This document shows, piece by piece, positions 1 through 8,580 of a stretch of DNA of 40,329 nucleotides; positions within the stretch are counted from its first letter, which is position 1, and each line of letters opens with the position of its first letter. The notes under the pieces are model-generated. The model was not told where the DNA came from. It did not search any database and was given only the letters and a program-made list of their open reading frames with translations. The stretch comes from a bacterium (GTDB lineage Bacteria > UBP6 > UBA1177). Both the position numbers and the translations under genes were made by a program. The DNA is taken from assembly GCA_016290135.1 (NCBI GenBank), contig JAEESW010000020.1:1-40329 (forward strand). Reading direction: 5' to 3'.

Positions 1-2
1 AC

Positions 3-455
3 GCAATGAACGGAGACCTTTTTATTTCTCTTCACGCAAATTCTTTCAAAGACAGGAACGTCGGCGGGATGGAGATCTATCACCTTGACAACACGCGTGA
101 CGACTACGCCTCAAAACTTGCGAGGGTCGAGAACAAGATCTCGGAAAACGTCACGCTCCTCGATACGATCTTAGTCGATATGACGATGAGCTATTATGTC
201 GGCGACAGTCTTGAATATGCCTCCGCAATAGGGAAAGGACTGCGCAAAGACCTCAAAAAATACGGTTCGAAGATCAGAGGCTACAACAAAGGCGCGCTTT
301 TCTATGTCCTTGTCGGCGCGAGGATGCCTTCGCTTCTTTTCGAAATAGGCTATATAACGAACAAAAACGAGCGGGAGCTCCTGCAGAAGGATGAATACCT
401 TGAAAGTATAGCAAGATCGCTGCTCGACTCGATCTCAAAATCGAAGGTCAAGTGA
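3..455 (+). CDS. N-acetylmuramoyl-L-alanine amidase, C-terminal part (5' end outside window)
   Basis: This is the C-terminal part of a zinc-dependent Amidase_3 (AmiC-type) enzyme, which cleaves the bond between N-acetylmuramic acid and the L-Ala of the stem peptide in the periplasm. The sequence shows DLFISLHANS near the left edge, with the family's zinc-binding His, and FEIGYITN about 25 residues before the likely domain end, with the catalytic/metal Glu. The frame is open to the left edge, so the visible Met in this frame is internal and the N-terminus (signal peptide, first His/Glu ligands) is missing. The stop codon TGA overlaps the ATG of the next gene, which indicates one transcript and translational coupling. 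The family assignment is secure; the exact cell-division or recycling role cannot be judged from a fragment. Confidence 0.9.
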   Translation, partial: AMNGDLFISLHANSFKDRNVGGMEIYHLDNTRDDYASKLARVENKISENVTLLDTILVDMTMSYYVGDSLEYASAIGKGLRKDLKKYGSKIRGYNKGALFYVLVGARMPSLLFEIGYITNKNERELLQKDEYLESIARSLLDSISKSKVK

Positions 456-1423
456 TGCGCTCTAAAACTCTCAGACTTTTCCCTATCATGCTTTTTGCTC
501 TGCTTTTGGTCTTTTTTCTGCCGTTTTTCGGTTATGTTTCCGTTCCTTTTCAGGAGATCTTCACTGAAAGTCCAGCATCCGGGATCTTTTGGAACATCCG
601 TGTTCCTCGTACTTTGGGGGCTTTCGTGAGCGGCGCGACTCTCGCTCTCTGCGGAATGGTCTTCCAGTCGATGTTCAAGAACGATCTCGCGACACCTTAC
701 ACGATGGGAGTCAGCAGCGGAGCGGCTTTAGGCGCCATCATCGCTATAATATTCTTTTCCGGTGTGGTTACGTTTGTTCCTATGACGCAGATCCTCGGTT
801 TTGCGGGAGCTGTCGTCACGATACTCTTCATCTACTTCGCAAGTTATATGAAAAGGAGATTCGATGTAGGATTCCTTCTCCTTGCCGGTGTCGCCATAAA
901 TTTCATCTGCAGCGGACTTATCCTCTTCGTCCAGTATCTTGCGGCAGGCAGTGAAAGCACGCTGATAGTCCACTGGATGATGGGAAGCCTTGATTTTATG
1001 GGATTTTCGCCTGTCTTAAAGTCTCTTCCTGCGTTTCTGGCGATGCTTGCAGTCTCTTTTTTCTTTCACAGGGAACTCGATCTGATGAGGATAGATTCCG
1101 ATATAGCCTCGACGCGCGGAGTCAACCTTGAGCGCGTCAGCCGCATCCTCTTTTTTGCGGTCTCTTTTTCGGTCGCAGTCATCGTTTCGCAGACAGGGCC
1201 GATAGGGTTCATCGGCATGACTTCACCGCACATCGCGGGAAAGATCGTCGGCAGGAAACACAGCATCCTCACTGTTGCAACGCTCTTTGTCGGCGCTGTC
1301 ATCCTCATGCTTTCTGACGCCGTTTCGAGAACTATAATCGCGCCTTCGGAGATCCCGGTAGGTGTCGTGACTTCGCTTTTGGGCGGTCCTTTTTTCCTCT
1401 TTATACTGATAAAATCGAAGTAA
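455..1423 (+). CDS. FecCD/BtuC-family ABC transporter permease
   Basis: Inner-membrane permease of the BtuCD/FecCD class, which imports iron-siderophore, heme or cobalamin together with a binding protein and an ATPase. The 322-residue protein is almost wholly hydrophobic with many membrane segments. It carries the family signatures RVPRTLGAFVSGATLALCGM near residue 48 and GPIGFIGMTSPHIA, the cytoplasmic loop that contacts the ATPase, near residue 250. I chose the ATG overlapping the amidase stop (TGATG), with GAAGG upstream; a GTG one codon earlier is also open. Neither the ATPase nor the binding protein lies downstream, where a protein kinase follows after 9 bp, so the partners may lie upstream of the window or elsewhere. 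The substrate cannot be told. Confidence 0.93.
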   Translation: MRSKTLRLFPIMLFALLLVFFLPFFGYVSVPFQEIFTESPASGIFWNIRVPRTLGAFVSGATLALCGMVFQSMFKNDLATPYTMGVSSGAALGAIIAIIFFSGVVTFVPMTQILGFAGAVVTILFIYFASYMKRRFDVGFLLLAGVAINFICSGLILFVQYLAAGSESTLIVHWMMGSLDFMGFSPVLKSLPAFLAMLAVSFFFHRELDLMRIDSDIASTRGVNLERVSRILFFAVSFSVAVIVSQTGPIGFIGMTSPHIAGKIVGRKHSILTVATLFVGAVILMLSDAVSRTIIAPSEIPVGVVTSLLGGPFFLFILIKSK

Positions 1424-1432
1424 AGGTGCGGC

Positions 1433-4400
1433 ATGAAGCAGGTGACGCTGAAAAACGATGTGACGAAAACAGTTTCGCTCGATGCTGTATCTCAGGATTT
1501 TGTGTGTGAGCGGAAAGACTCGGCTACAGGCTGGAAATACGATGTGAAGGAAGAGCTTGGGCGCGGCGGTATCGGCAAGGTCATGGTCGCTTTCGACCGG
1601 ACTGTGGGGCGCGAGATCGCTTTGAAAGAGCTTATAAGCAGCAATGAAGACGGTCATATTCCTTCTCTCGACAAAATGAGGAGCGACGAGGCCCGCTTTT
1701 TGAGAGAGGCCTGCGTCACGGGACAACTCGAGCACCCTGGGATCGTTCCTGTTTACGAGATCGGCAGGAAACCTGATGAAAACCGTTACTACACGATGCG
1801 TCTTGTCCGCGGTGTTACCCTTTCACAGGCGATAAAAGATGCCGGAACACTCGAAAAACGTCTCCGTCTGCTTCCTCATTTCCGCGACATCTGCAACGCG
1901 ATCGCTTATTCGCACAGCCGCGGCGTGATCCACCGCGACATAAAACCGGAAAACATAATGATAGGGGAATTCGGTGAAACAGTCGTTCTTGACTGGGGTC
2001 TCGCGAAAGTCAAAGGCGAAGACGATACCGCAGACAGCGAGCTTCGCGAAGAACTCAACCTCCTCAAAGTCGAAAATATAGGAATGACGGTCAGGGGAAA
2101 GGCGATCGGGACTCCCGCATACATGTCTCCGGAGCAGGCGAGAGGCGACATCTCGGCGATAGACGAACGTAGCGACATATACTCTCTCGGAGCCGTTCTC
2201 TACGAGATACTGACCGGTATCCCTCCGTTCAAAGGGAAGGATGTCCAGGAAACTTTGGATCTGGTAAAAACTTCCGATCCTGTGGATATAACTGTGTATG
2301 AGCCGGCTTCTCCGCCAGATCTCTGCGCAGTCGTCTCAAAAACGCTGACGAAAGATCCCGGATCGCGCTATCAGTCGGCGCTGGAAGTCGCGAAAGAGAT
2401 CGAAAATTTCATGTCAGGCGGCAAGATCGCGGCCTACGAATACAGTTCGTGGGAGATGTTCAAGCGTTTCGTTGCAAAGAACAAGTCGCTTTCGGTGCTT
2501 GCTGCAACGCTTTTTGCCGTTCTGATCTTTGCTTCAGCTGCCGTTTTCGTGGCTTACCGGGATTCTCTCAGCAACGAGAGGGCGGCACACCTCAATCTCT
2601 CTTTGGGATATCTCGAGTATGCCGAAAAACTGCTGAAAGAAGGGAAGTATTCGGATTCCGAGATCTTTGCGGCGGCATCGCTTTATCATTCGCCGTTCAA
2701 TCCGAAGAGCCCGTGGAGTTATTCAGACACCTATCTTGCCGAAAATATTGATGAAAGCCGTGAACACATGCTGAAAATACAGTCTCTGCTCTATCTTTCA
2801 AGAGTTTACGGCAACAACGCTTTCAAAGGTAATGTCACAAGTGTCGGTTTTGATGCCAGAGTCGTCTCGGTTTCGCCTGACGCATCTCTTTTTGCTGTAT
2901 CGGGCAAAAGAAAGGAGGTCAAAGTTTATTCCGCCGACGGGACCGAAAGGTTCACTCTCAGCGGACACAAGGACGAAGTGAGCGCTGTGGAGTTCTCTTC
3001 CGACGGCAGGTTTATCGCTACGGGAAGCTGGGACAACAACCTTATCCTGTGGAACGCTTCCGACGGTTCGCAGATAAAATCCCTGTCGACCCTTGCAGGC
3101 GAGATATACACTCTCGCGTTTTCGCCGGGAAACAGGTTCATTGCGTTCGGAGGAACGGAAAAGACACTTTGGATCGTAAAGACCGATGACCTTACTATTG
3201 CTGCTGCCGGCAGATTCGAACTCGAAAATACGGTCCGCAGCATCGACTGGGCGCCTGACGGGAAAAAGCTCCTTGTTTCCGACAGTTCAGGGAAGATATA
3301 CCTCATCTCGGTAAGCGGGATCGAAAAAATCTTCGAATTCCACAGCGAGCCGACAGTCGCGGTCAAGTTCCTTAACGACGGGATCCACTTCATATCGGCA
3401 AGCTATGACAAAAGGTTTGCTCTCTGGAACCTTCATTTTGACAAACCGCTTACTGTTTACGAGCACTGGGACGCATTTTTCTCGCTTGATGTGTCGAATG
3501 ACGGAACTCTTGCCGCGGTCGCCGCGCGTGACGGATCGATAAAACTTGCGAACCTTGTGACAAGGCAGATCGACGATCTCCGTGACCATACGGGTTCGGT
3601 CTATTCTGTCATGTTTCTTCCGATGGGCAATTCTCTTGTTTCTGTAGGCGAGGACCGTTTCGTAAAGCTGTGGAGGACTGATTTCACAAAGGAGATGCAG
3701 CGGCTTCGCGGACACACGACGTACATTCCTGCGCTTGCATACTCTCCTGACGAGAAGTTTCTTGCATCGTCGAGCTGGGATTTTACGATAAAACTGTGGA
3801 ACATTTCCACGGAATCGGCGGTTTCTTCCTTCGGTATTGAAGGAACTGTGCCTTACAGCCTTGCATTTTCTCCCGACGGACAGTTCCTTGCATCCGGAGA
3901 TTCTGACGGGATGCTCCGTTTCTGGAATCCTATGACTGGCAAGATGATATTTTCGTATCAGCTCCACAGTGACCAGATCTCAGCGATAAAATTCATAGAC
4001 CGCGGCAGGACGGTGATTTCTGCCGGCAAAGACAGGATAGTCAACATTTTCAATTTGTCTGAAAGGCGTGTCGTGAAAGTTCTTGAACACGAAAATCCTG
4101 TGAACACTGTGGCTGTTTCGGCTGACGGAACGCTTGCGGCAAGCGCCGGACGCAACGGAGAGATAAACTTCTGGGCTCTTCCTGAAGGAAAACTCCTCTT
4201 CGGGACGAAAGGGGGCAGCGGAAAGTCTGTCCTTTCTCTCGCGATCTCTCCTGACAACAGTGTCGCCGTTTCAGCCGATGAGGACGGAGTCATCAACAAG
4301 TGGGACATAAGATCCATGAAAATAGCGGAGACATTCCGTGAAAGTTCCGGTTCTGTCAACGCGGTCGCATTTTCGGAAGACGGGGAAATGTTCGTCTCCG

Positions 4401-4648
4401 CCGGAAGGGAGGTCGTTGTCAGAAGAACGTCAGATTCTCAGAAGATCATGGAGTTCGACCTGCAGTATGCGGCTTACAGCGTGGCATTCGAAAAAAGCGG
4501 AAAGTTCTTTGTCGTCAGTGACGGAGCCGTCATCAAGCGTTATCCGGTCATTTCCGAGATGTGGAAGTTCGATCCTGCGGAACTTTTGGAAGAGACGCAG
4601 AAAGAGGCGGGCAAAAGACTCGAAGGCTTTAAACTGATCCCTTTTTAA
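1433..4648 (+). CDS. Transmembrane Ser/Thr protein kinase with C-terminal WD40 repeats
   Basis: A 1071-residue Hanks-type kinase joined to a beta-propeller. The kinase domain covers about residues 35-330: glycine loop GRGGIGKV (43-50), ATP-binding Lys in IALKEL (K65), catalytic loop HRDIKPEN (167-174), metal-binding motif DWG (187-189, instead of the usual DFG) and GTPAYMSPEQARG (226-238). A single hydrophobic segment at about 352-375 should be the membrane anchor, leaving the kinase in the cytoplasm. From about residue 476 to 1045 there are many WD40-like repeats, with recurring SPDG..(L/I)A(S/T)G and D..I.LWN patterns, predicted to face the periplasm. Such kinase-propeller fusions are known in Myxococcota and Planctomycetes. 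Start ATG has AAAGGTG upstream and lies 9 bp after the permease stop; cinA-type pncC starts 9 bp after its end. The input signal and targets are unknown. Confidence 0.93.
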   Translation: MKQVTLKNDVTKTVSLDAVSQDFVCERKDSATGWKYDVKEELGRGGIGKVMVAFDRTVGREIALKELISSNEDGHIPSLDKMRSDEARFLREACVTGQLEHPGIVPVYEIGRKPDENRYYTMRLVRGVTLSQAIKDAGTLEKRLRLLPHFRDICNAIAYSHSRGVIHRDIKPENIMIGEFGETVVLDWGLAKVKGEDDTADSELREELNLLKVENIGMTVRGKAIGTPAYMSPEQARGDISAIDERSDIYSLGAVLYEILTGIPPFKGKDVQETLDLVKTSDPVDITVYEPASPPDLCAVVSKTLTKDPGSRYQSALEVAKEIENFMSGGKIAAYEYSSWEMFKRFVAKNKSLSVLAATLFAVLIFASAAVFVAYRDSLSNERAAHLNLSLGYLEYAEKLLKEGKYSDSEIFAAASLYHSPFNPKSPWSYSDTYLAENIDESREHMLKIQSLLYLSRVYGNNAFKGNVTSVGFDARVVSVSPDASLFAVSGKRKEVKVYSADGTERFTLSGHKDEVSAVEFSSDGRFIATGSWDNNLILWNASDGSQIKSLSTLAGEIYTLAFSPGNRFIAFGGTEKTLWIVKTDDLTIAAAGRFELENTVRSIDWAPDGKKLLVSDSSGKIYLISVSGIEKIFEFHSEPTVAVKFLNDGIHFISASYDKRFALWNLHFDKPLTVYEHWDAFFSLDVSNDGTLAAVAARDGSIKLANLVTRQIDDLRDHTGSVYSVMFLPMGNSLVSVGEDRFVKLWRTDFTKEMQRLRGHTTYIPALAYSPDEKFLASSSWDFTIKLWNISTESAVSSFGIEGTVPYSLAFSPDGQFLASGDSDGMLRFWNPMTGKMIFSYQLHSDQISAIKFIDRGRTVISAGKDRIVNIFNLSERRVVKVLEHENPVNTVAVSADGTLAASAGRNGEINFWALPEGKLLFGTKGGSGKSVLSLAISPDNSVAVSADEDGVINKWDIRSMKIAETFRESSGSVNAVAFSEDGEMFVSAGREVVVRRTSDSQKIMEFDLQYAAYSVAFEKSGKFFVVSDGAVIKRYPVISEMWKFDPAELLEETQKEAGKRLEGFKLIPF

Positions 4649-4657
4649 GGAGGAAAA

Positions 4658-5125
4658 ATGTCGAAGATCAAGGAGCTCGGTGAGATATTGAAGCAAAAAA
4701 ACATAAAGATAAGCGGCGCGGAATCGTGCACCGGAGGCATGGTCGCGGCCGAGATCACATCTGTAGGCGGCATCTCCGCGGTCTTCAGCGAAAGTTTCGT
4801 CACCTATTCAAACGATTCCAAACACCGGAATCTGGGAGTCTCTGAAGAAACTCTTGCAAAATTCGGGGCTGTGAGCGAGGAGTGCGCAGGAGAAATGGCT
4901 GAAGGGGCAGCCGGAAGAAGCGGAGCGGACATTGCCTTTTCTGTTACCGGAATAGCCGGACCGACTGGCGGAACGAAGGAAAAGCCGGTGGGAACAGTCT
5001 GCTTCGGTCTTTTTTTCAAAGGAAAAACAGTCACTGCGACTGCTCATTTCAAAGGTGACCGTGAAAGTATCAGAAAGGCTTCTGTCGATTTTGTGATCGA
5101 TATGATGCTGTCAGCAGTGTCGTAA
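4658..5125 (+). CDS. pncC: CinA C-terminal family protein, nicotinamide-nucleotide amidohydrolase
   Basis: A 155-residue stand-alone CinA C-terminal domain (PncC type). The family deamidates nicotinamide mononucleotide to nicotinate mononucleotide in the pyridine-nucleotide salvage cycle. Signatures seen are AESCTGGMVAAEIT near the N-terminus, VTYSNDSKHRNLGV, and SVTGIAGPTGGTKEKPVGTV in the C-terminal half. The length equals the single-domain form, without the N-terminal MoaB-like domain of full CinA. A strong ribosome-binding site (AAGGAGG) sits 5 bp before the ATG, and the gene follows the kinase by 9 bp, so it is the last gene of the operon before the accessory island begins. Confidence 0.93.
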   Translation: MSKIKELGEILKQKNIKISGAESCTGGMVAAEITSVGGISAVFSESFVTYSNDSKHRNLGVSEETLAKFGAVSEECAGEMAEGAAGRSGADIAFSVTGIAGPTGGTKEKPVGTVCFGLFFKGKTVTATAHFKGDRESIRKASVDFVIDMMLSAVS

Positions 5126-5599
5126 TTTTATTTTCCGGCATTTTCGCCATCTCAACGGAAATGTGTGTTTTGAGGTTTTCTGGATCACCGAATCAATGAT
5201 TTTGATGCAGAAACCATACCCGATGTTCAGCAGTACTTTGTATTTTTTCATGTTTTCCGAATCATCTGGGGAAAAATTCAAGTCTATTTCGGAGTAGAGC
5301 CCCTGTTTGACAGGAATCATTTTTTTATTGATGAAAAATGAAAGATCTCAAAGTCATTTCACGGAAATTCCATGAAAAAATCAGAAACTTATTTTGTGAA
5401 ACTCTGGGAGCTTAGGTCTGCCCGCCCGCAAAAATCAACCCCTTGTTCTGTGAAACGTGCGCTAATCGGAGTTGCGGATTGAGAGTGCTTAGTTTGATGT
5501 TAAAAATTGTTTTGCAAGATTATATGAAACTCGTCTTGACTTTTTTTATATTTAATTCTAAAGTTTTATGTTGTAAGAATCTTGTTTTGGGGTTTTGAA
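5126..5599. other. Intergenic stretch with first interspersed repeat
   Basis: The stretch separates the housekeeping operon from the accessory island. It becomes visibly AT-richer than the flanking genes from about 5130 onward. It contains repeat copy 1 (5389-5478) and the short leader of the AlbA_2 gene. A 69-codon open frame on the minus strand (5111-5320) has no ribosome-binding site and no recognisable product, so I do not call it a gene. No convincing terminator was seen after pncC. Confidence 0.6.
5389..5478 (+). repeat. Interspersed repeat copy 1 (90 bp)
   Basis: This is base-for-base identical over 90 bp to 7104-7193. It starts TTATTTTGTGAAACTC and ends GGAGTTGCGGA. Internally it contains two related blocks, (T/C)TG(T)GAAAC near the start and again about 48 bp later, so it looks like part of a repeating unit. 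Partial copies lie at 8359-8424 and 9211-9261. All four are in the same orientation. Confidence 0.9.
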
Positions 5600-7033
5600 T
5601 TGAGCATTAAAGATTTGATAAAAGATTTGATTGATCACAGATATGAAGAGGAATGGTTTGAATTTAAGGTGAATTGGTTTGAACCGAAGATTTTGGGTGA
5701 ATATGTTTCCGCGCTTTCCAACGCTGCCGCTCTCGCAGGACGGGAAAATGCTTATTTTATCTGGGGAATCGAAGACAAAACACACAAAGTAGTGGGAACG
5801 AATTTTGATTACCGCCGAAATATAAACAACGAACCGCTTCCACATTTTCTTGCCCGGCAGATAAGGCCTGACATAGCTTTATGTTTTCAGGAAACCGCTT
5901 TTCAGGGCAGAAGGCTTGTTGTTTTGACTATTCCGGCAGCTAAAAAAGCTCCTACCGCTTTTGATAAAACAAGATACATGCGTATCGGGTCGAGCAAAAT
6001 CAATTTGATGAATTTTCCTGAGCACGAGGCTCAACTTTTCAGTGTTCTTAGAAACGGAGTTCCGACATTGGAAAATACTGAATCAGAATGTCAGAAACTT
6101 ACTTTTGGAAAACTCATGGTGTATTACGAAGCTAAGGGAGTCCCGCTTAATAAACGGAAATTTAAAGAAAATTTAGGTTTTTTCACTTCAACAGGCAAAT
6201 ACAATATGCTTGCACAGCTTATGTCGGACAACAGCCATATTCCTGTCAGGTTTTCTCTTTTTACCGGAAACGACAAAACATCGCTCATGTATTCTGTTCG
6301 GGAATTCGGCAACACCTGTCTTCTTTATTCTCTTGATGATGTAATTCAATACGGAAACATCCTCAATATTCCGATAGCCGACGAACGGGAGCGCATTGTC
6401 GAGCGCAAAGAAATAATGCGGTTTGACAAAGATGCGTTTCGCGAAGCAGTGATAAATGCTTTTGTTCATAACCGTTGGATTGACGGAAATGCTCCGATGT
6501 TCACTGGCTACGCAAACCGAATAGAAATTTTATCACATGGCAATCTCCCGCCCAAACAGACTTTGGAAGGTTTCTATGCCGGAAGATCCATCCCGGTAAA
6601 CAGCGGATTGTCAGACATCATCCTCCAACTGCATATTTCTGAACGCAGCGGAAGAGGAATTCCCAAAATTATCGGAACATACGGCAGGGAAAACATTCAT
6701 ATCGAGGAAAAATCTATTACTGTCACCATTCCTTATGAAGCAGAAAATGCACCAGTTGAAGCAGAAAATGCACCAGTTGAAGCAGAAAATGCACCAGTTG
6801 AAGCAGAAAATGCACCAGTTGAAGCAGAAAATGAACCAGTTAACAAACAGGAACGGATTCTTTCGTATTGTATGAAACCTAAAAGCATATCTGAAATTGC
6901 TGAGATGCTTGGATATAAAGATAAAAGAAGCGTTCGCAAACTGCTGAATCCTATGCTTGAAATAGGAAGAATCAGCAGAACTATACCAGATAAACCGAAC
7001 AGCAAGAGTCAAAAATATATAACTGTTAAATAA
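5600..7033 (+). CDS. AlbA_2 / HATPase_c_4 protein (putative ATP- and nucleic-acid-binding regulator)
   Basis: The protein has an N-terminal AlbA_2 (Schlafen-like) domain at about residues 10-140: EEWFEFKVNW, ALSNAAALAGRENAYFIWGI, and RYMRIGSSK. The middle/C-terminal part has a GHKL ATPase-like module (REAVINAFVHNRW, IEILSHGNLP, ERSGRGIPKI). A linker of five EAENAPV-type heptapeptides (21-bp repeats, 6737-6841) then leads to a winged-helix-like tail (KSISEIAEMLGYKDKRSVRK). This architecture is common in accessory and defence-type regions, but its biochemical role is not settled. I prefer the TTG at 5600, with TGGGG 8 bp upstream; another TTG at 5582 would add six residues. It lies alone between two identical 90-bp repeats, so it may be gained or lost as a unit. 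Confidence 0.85.
   Translation: MSIKDLIKDLIDHRYEEEWFEFKVNWFEPKILGEYVSALSNAAALAGRENAYFIWGIEDKTHKVVGTNFDYRRNINNEPLPHFLARQIRPDIALCFQETAFQGRRLVVLTIPAAKKAPTAFDKTRYMRIGSSKINLMNFPEHEAQLFSVLRNGVPTLENTESECQKLTFGKLMVYYEAKGVPLNKRKFKENLGFFTSTGKYNMLAQLMSDNSHIPVRFSLFTGNDKTSLMYSVREFGNTCLLYSLDDVIQYGNILNIPIADERERIVERKEIMRFDKDAFREAVINAFVHNRWIDGNAPMFTGYANRIEILSHGNLPPKQTLEGFYAGRSIPVNSGLSDIILQLHISERSGRGIPKIIGTYGRENIHIEEKSITVTIPYEAENAPVEAENAPVEAENAPVEAENAPVEAENEPVNKQERILSYCMKPKSISEIAEMLGYKDKRSVRKLLNPMLEIGRISRTIPDKPNSKSQKYITVK
6737..6841 (+). repeat. Five tandem 21-bp repeats coding for an EAENAPV linker
   Basis: Four copies of GAAGCAGAAAATGCACCAGT(T) are followed by a fifth with one substitution (GCA to GAA, Ala to Glu). 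The 21-bp unit is a multiple of three, so changes in copy number keep the reading frame and only alter the length of the acidic linker between the ATPase-like module and the winged-helix tail. The near identity of the copies suggests recent expansion. Confidence 0.97.
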
Positions 7034-7103
7034 AAACTGGAATCCAAACATTGGGCTTTTTTAGAAGAGTTCTTTTTGTCGAAAATCTTCTGAACCCAAG
7101 CCA

Positions 7104-7193
7104 TTATTTTGTGAAACTCTGGGAGCTTAGGTCTGCCCGCCCGCAAAAATCAACCCCTTGTTCTGTGAAACGTGCGCTAATCGGAGTTGCGGA
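7104..7193 (+). repeat. Interspersed repeat copy 2 (90 bp, identical to copy 1)
   Basis: Perfect 90-bp direct repeat of 5389-5478. Copies 1 and 2 flank the AlbA_2 gene, and recombination between them would remove 1715 bp including that gene. The stop codon of the minus-strand ORF6N gene lies only 6 bp beyond its right end. Confidence 0.95.
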
Positions 7194-7199
7194 CACAGC

Positions 7200-8216
7200 C
7201 TAATTCAATTTCAGCTCTCTATTCAAAAGCAGAGATCCTAGCGTGTTTTTATAATCTGCCAATCCTTTGATTTCTGTTATTGTCGTGATCCTGCTCCCTG
7301 CGTCTTTGCTGGATGCGCCGCAGTGGTAGAGCCTTTCGTTGTTCGTGCCGAAATCAATGGCGATATATCTGTCGTGGATCTTGCCTAAAGAAGCAATGAA
7401 TTTTATTTTAATATCGGGATATTCCTTCAAAAAATCGTTGTATTCATGGAGTTTCAGATGATTTTTTCCTTTGTTGTCACTTATGATTGTGATCTGAATC
7501 CCGCTTTTAGCACTTGCGAGATGGTGCAGAGTTTTAAGTCCCAAATAATCGTCAATCACAATGACGCTTTTTTCTGCAGTGCCGTAGATTTTCTGGTACG
7601 CGAGATCGGCTTTGAACGGCTCTCCGTCAAGAATCAGTATTTCGTCGTTCCTGATTCCGGTGTCGAAAAGTTTTATAAAATCTGACAATTCACCCTTTTT
7701 CACCATGTTTTCTTCAATATCCTGAATTTTGTCGGAAAGTTTTTCCTGCCTGTTTTGAAGCAGTCTCAATTCTTCATAAGGCAAAAGCTGAGTATTTTGC
7801 AGAATATGATGAGCGACTTCAACGAAAACTTCCATTATTAAAATGCTTGCTTCTATCGCTCTGTCTGTGTGAAGCACGGATGTCAGCATCGAAAGTCCGT
7901 GTTCAGTGTAAACATAAGGCAAATATTTTGAGTATTTACCCTGTTCTAATTCTAAGATGCCAATTTGGCATCTTAGAATTTCGTGATACTCCTCTCTTGA
8001 AATTTGAAAGCAGAATTTTGGCGGGAATCGCTTGATATTTCGCTTCATTGCCCTGTTGAGAGCAGCTGTTTCAACCCCGAAATAGGCGGCAATATCGCTG
8101 TCAAGCATGACGCGAAGACCGCGGATTTCGTAAATCTGTGATTTTACTTTTTCCCTGTCGACCTGCTCTAAGATAGAGACTTCGTTTTTGTTAATGATTT
8201 CGAGTCGTTTTGGCAT
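7200..8216 (-). CDS. ORF6N-domain protein with C-terminal PLD-like region
   Basis: A 338-residue protein. Residues about 20-125 form an ORF6N domain (RGLRVMLDSDIAAYFGVE, LNRAMKRNIKRFPPKFCFQI, LPYVYTEHGLSML), a predicted DNA-binding module first described in phage antirepressor-type proteins. A short coiled-coil-like stretch follows (RLLQNRQEKLSDKIQDIEEN). The C-terminal half contains KIHDRYIAIDFG and YHCGASSKDAG, which resemble the active-site strand and following loop of phospholipase-D-like domains, though the classical HxK reads HDR here. Start ATG has AGGATG about 7 bp upstream. The DNA encoding EILRCQIGILE is a perfect 33-bp palindrome (7948-7980). The gene runs opposite to its neighbours. 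The function is unknown; a phage- or transposon-derived regulator is the best guess. Confidence 0.85.
   Translation of the reverse strand: MPKRLEIINKNEVSILEQVDREKVKSQIYEIRGLRVMLDSDIAAYFGVETAALNRAMKRNIKRFPPKFCFQISREEYHEILRCQIGILELEQGKYSKYLPYVYTEHGLSMLTSVLHTDRAIEASILIMEVFVEVAHHILQNTQLLPYEELRLLQNRQEKLSDKIQDIEENMVKKGELSDFIKLFDTGIRNDEILILDGEPFKADLAYQKIYGTAEKSVIVIDDYLGLKTLHHLASAKSGIQITIISDNKGKNHLKLHEYNDFLKEYPDIKIKFIASLGKIHDRYIAIDFGTNNERLYHCGASSKDAGSRITTITEIKGLADYKNTLGSLLLNRELKLN
7948..7980. repeat. Perfect 33-bp palindrome inside the ORF6N coding region
   Basis: Two 16-bp arms, AATTCTAAGATGCCAA and its exact reverse complement, are separated by a single base. On the coding (minus) strand the central base is the first position of the Ile codon in RCQ-I-GIL. 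A matching palindrome with unrelated arms sits on the aligned Ile codon of the other ORF6N gene (8831-8859). In single-stranded DNA or mRNA it would form a long hairpin. Confidence 0.98.
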
Positions 8217-8580
8217 GACAATTCATCCTGTTTATTGTTAGTCATACGTTTCTCAGTGGACAAAAAATGCCACTTTTCCATCTTTGCCAAACCAAAACTT
8301 TGATATTTTATAGATTTGTTTTAAAAAATCTATGATAATTTTGAAAATCGATCCTCTGCCTTGTGATTTCTGTCGGAGCTTAAGTCTGCCCACCTGCAAA
8401 AATCAACCCCTTGCTTTGTGAGACATGGTGCTACTCAGTGCTTCTGACACCATGCTTTATCTTAAATTTTGATAATTTTAAGACTTATTCTTTGGAATTT
8501 TGATAATTGTAAAAATAAATCTTGATTTGTTGACTAAAATATTTATTTTACTTCTCAATAATATTTCTTTGGAGTTTGAA
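8217..8580. other. Divergent intergenic stretch between the two ORF6N genes
   Basis: AT-rich region between two divergently read ORF6N genes, and therefore the likely home of both promoters. It contains a small inverted repeat at 8310-8333 (ATAGATTT arms), repeat copy 3 (8359-8424), and next to it an inverted repeat with CATGGTG/CACCATG arms at 8424-8454. An in-frame upstream extension of the plus-strand ORF6N gene begins at 8500, but the well-placed ribosome-binding site favours the ATG at 8581. No clear consensus promoter was seen. Confidence 0.55.
8359..8424 (+). repeat. Interspersed repeat copy 3 (diverged)
   Basis: It aligns with the first two-thirds of copies 1 and 2 (GGAGCTTAAGTCTGCCCACC and then the shared CAACCCCTTG block) with several substitutions. 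It is immediately followed by a CATGGTG/CACCATG inverted repeat that the other copies lack. The divergence shows this copy is older than the identical pair 1/2. Confidence 0.8.

Noticed and set aside
2926-3967. Long open frames antisense to the WD40 part of the kinase
   Set aside because: They mirror the codon pattern of the kinase gene and have no start signals or recognisable motifs.
5111-5320. Small minus-strand gene after pncC
   Set aside because: 69 codons, overlaps the pncC end, no ribosome-binding site and no recognisable similarity.
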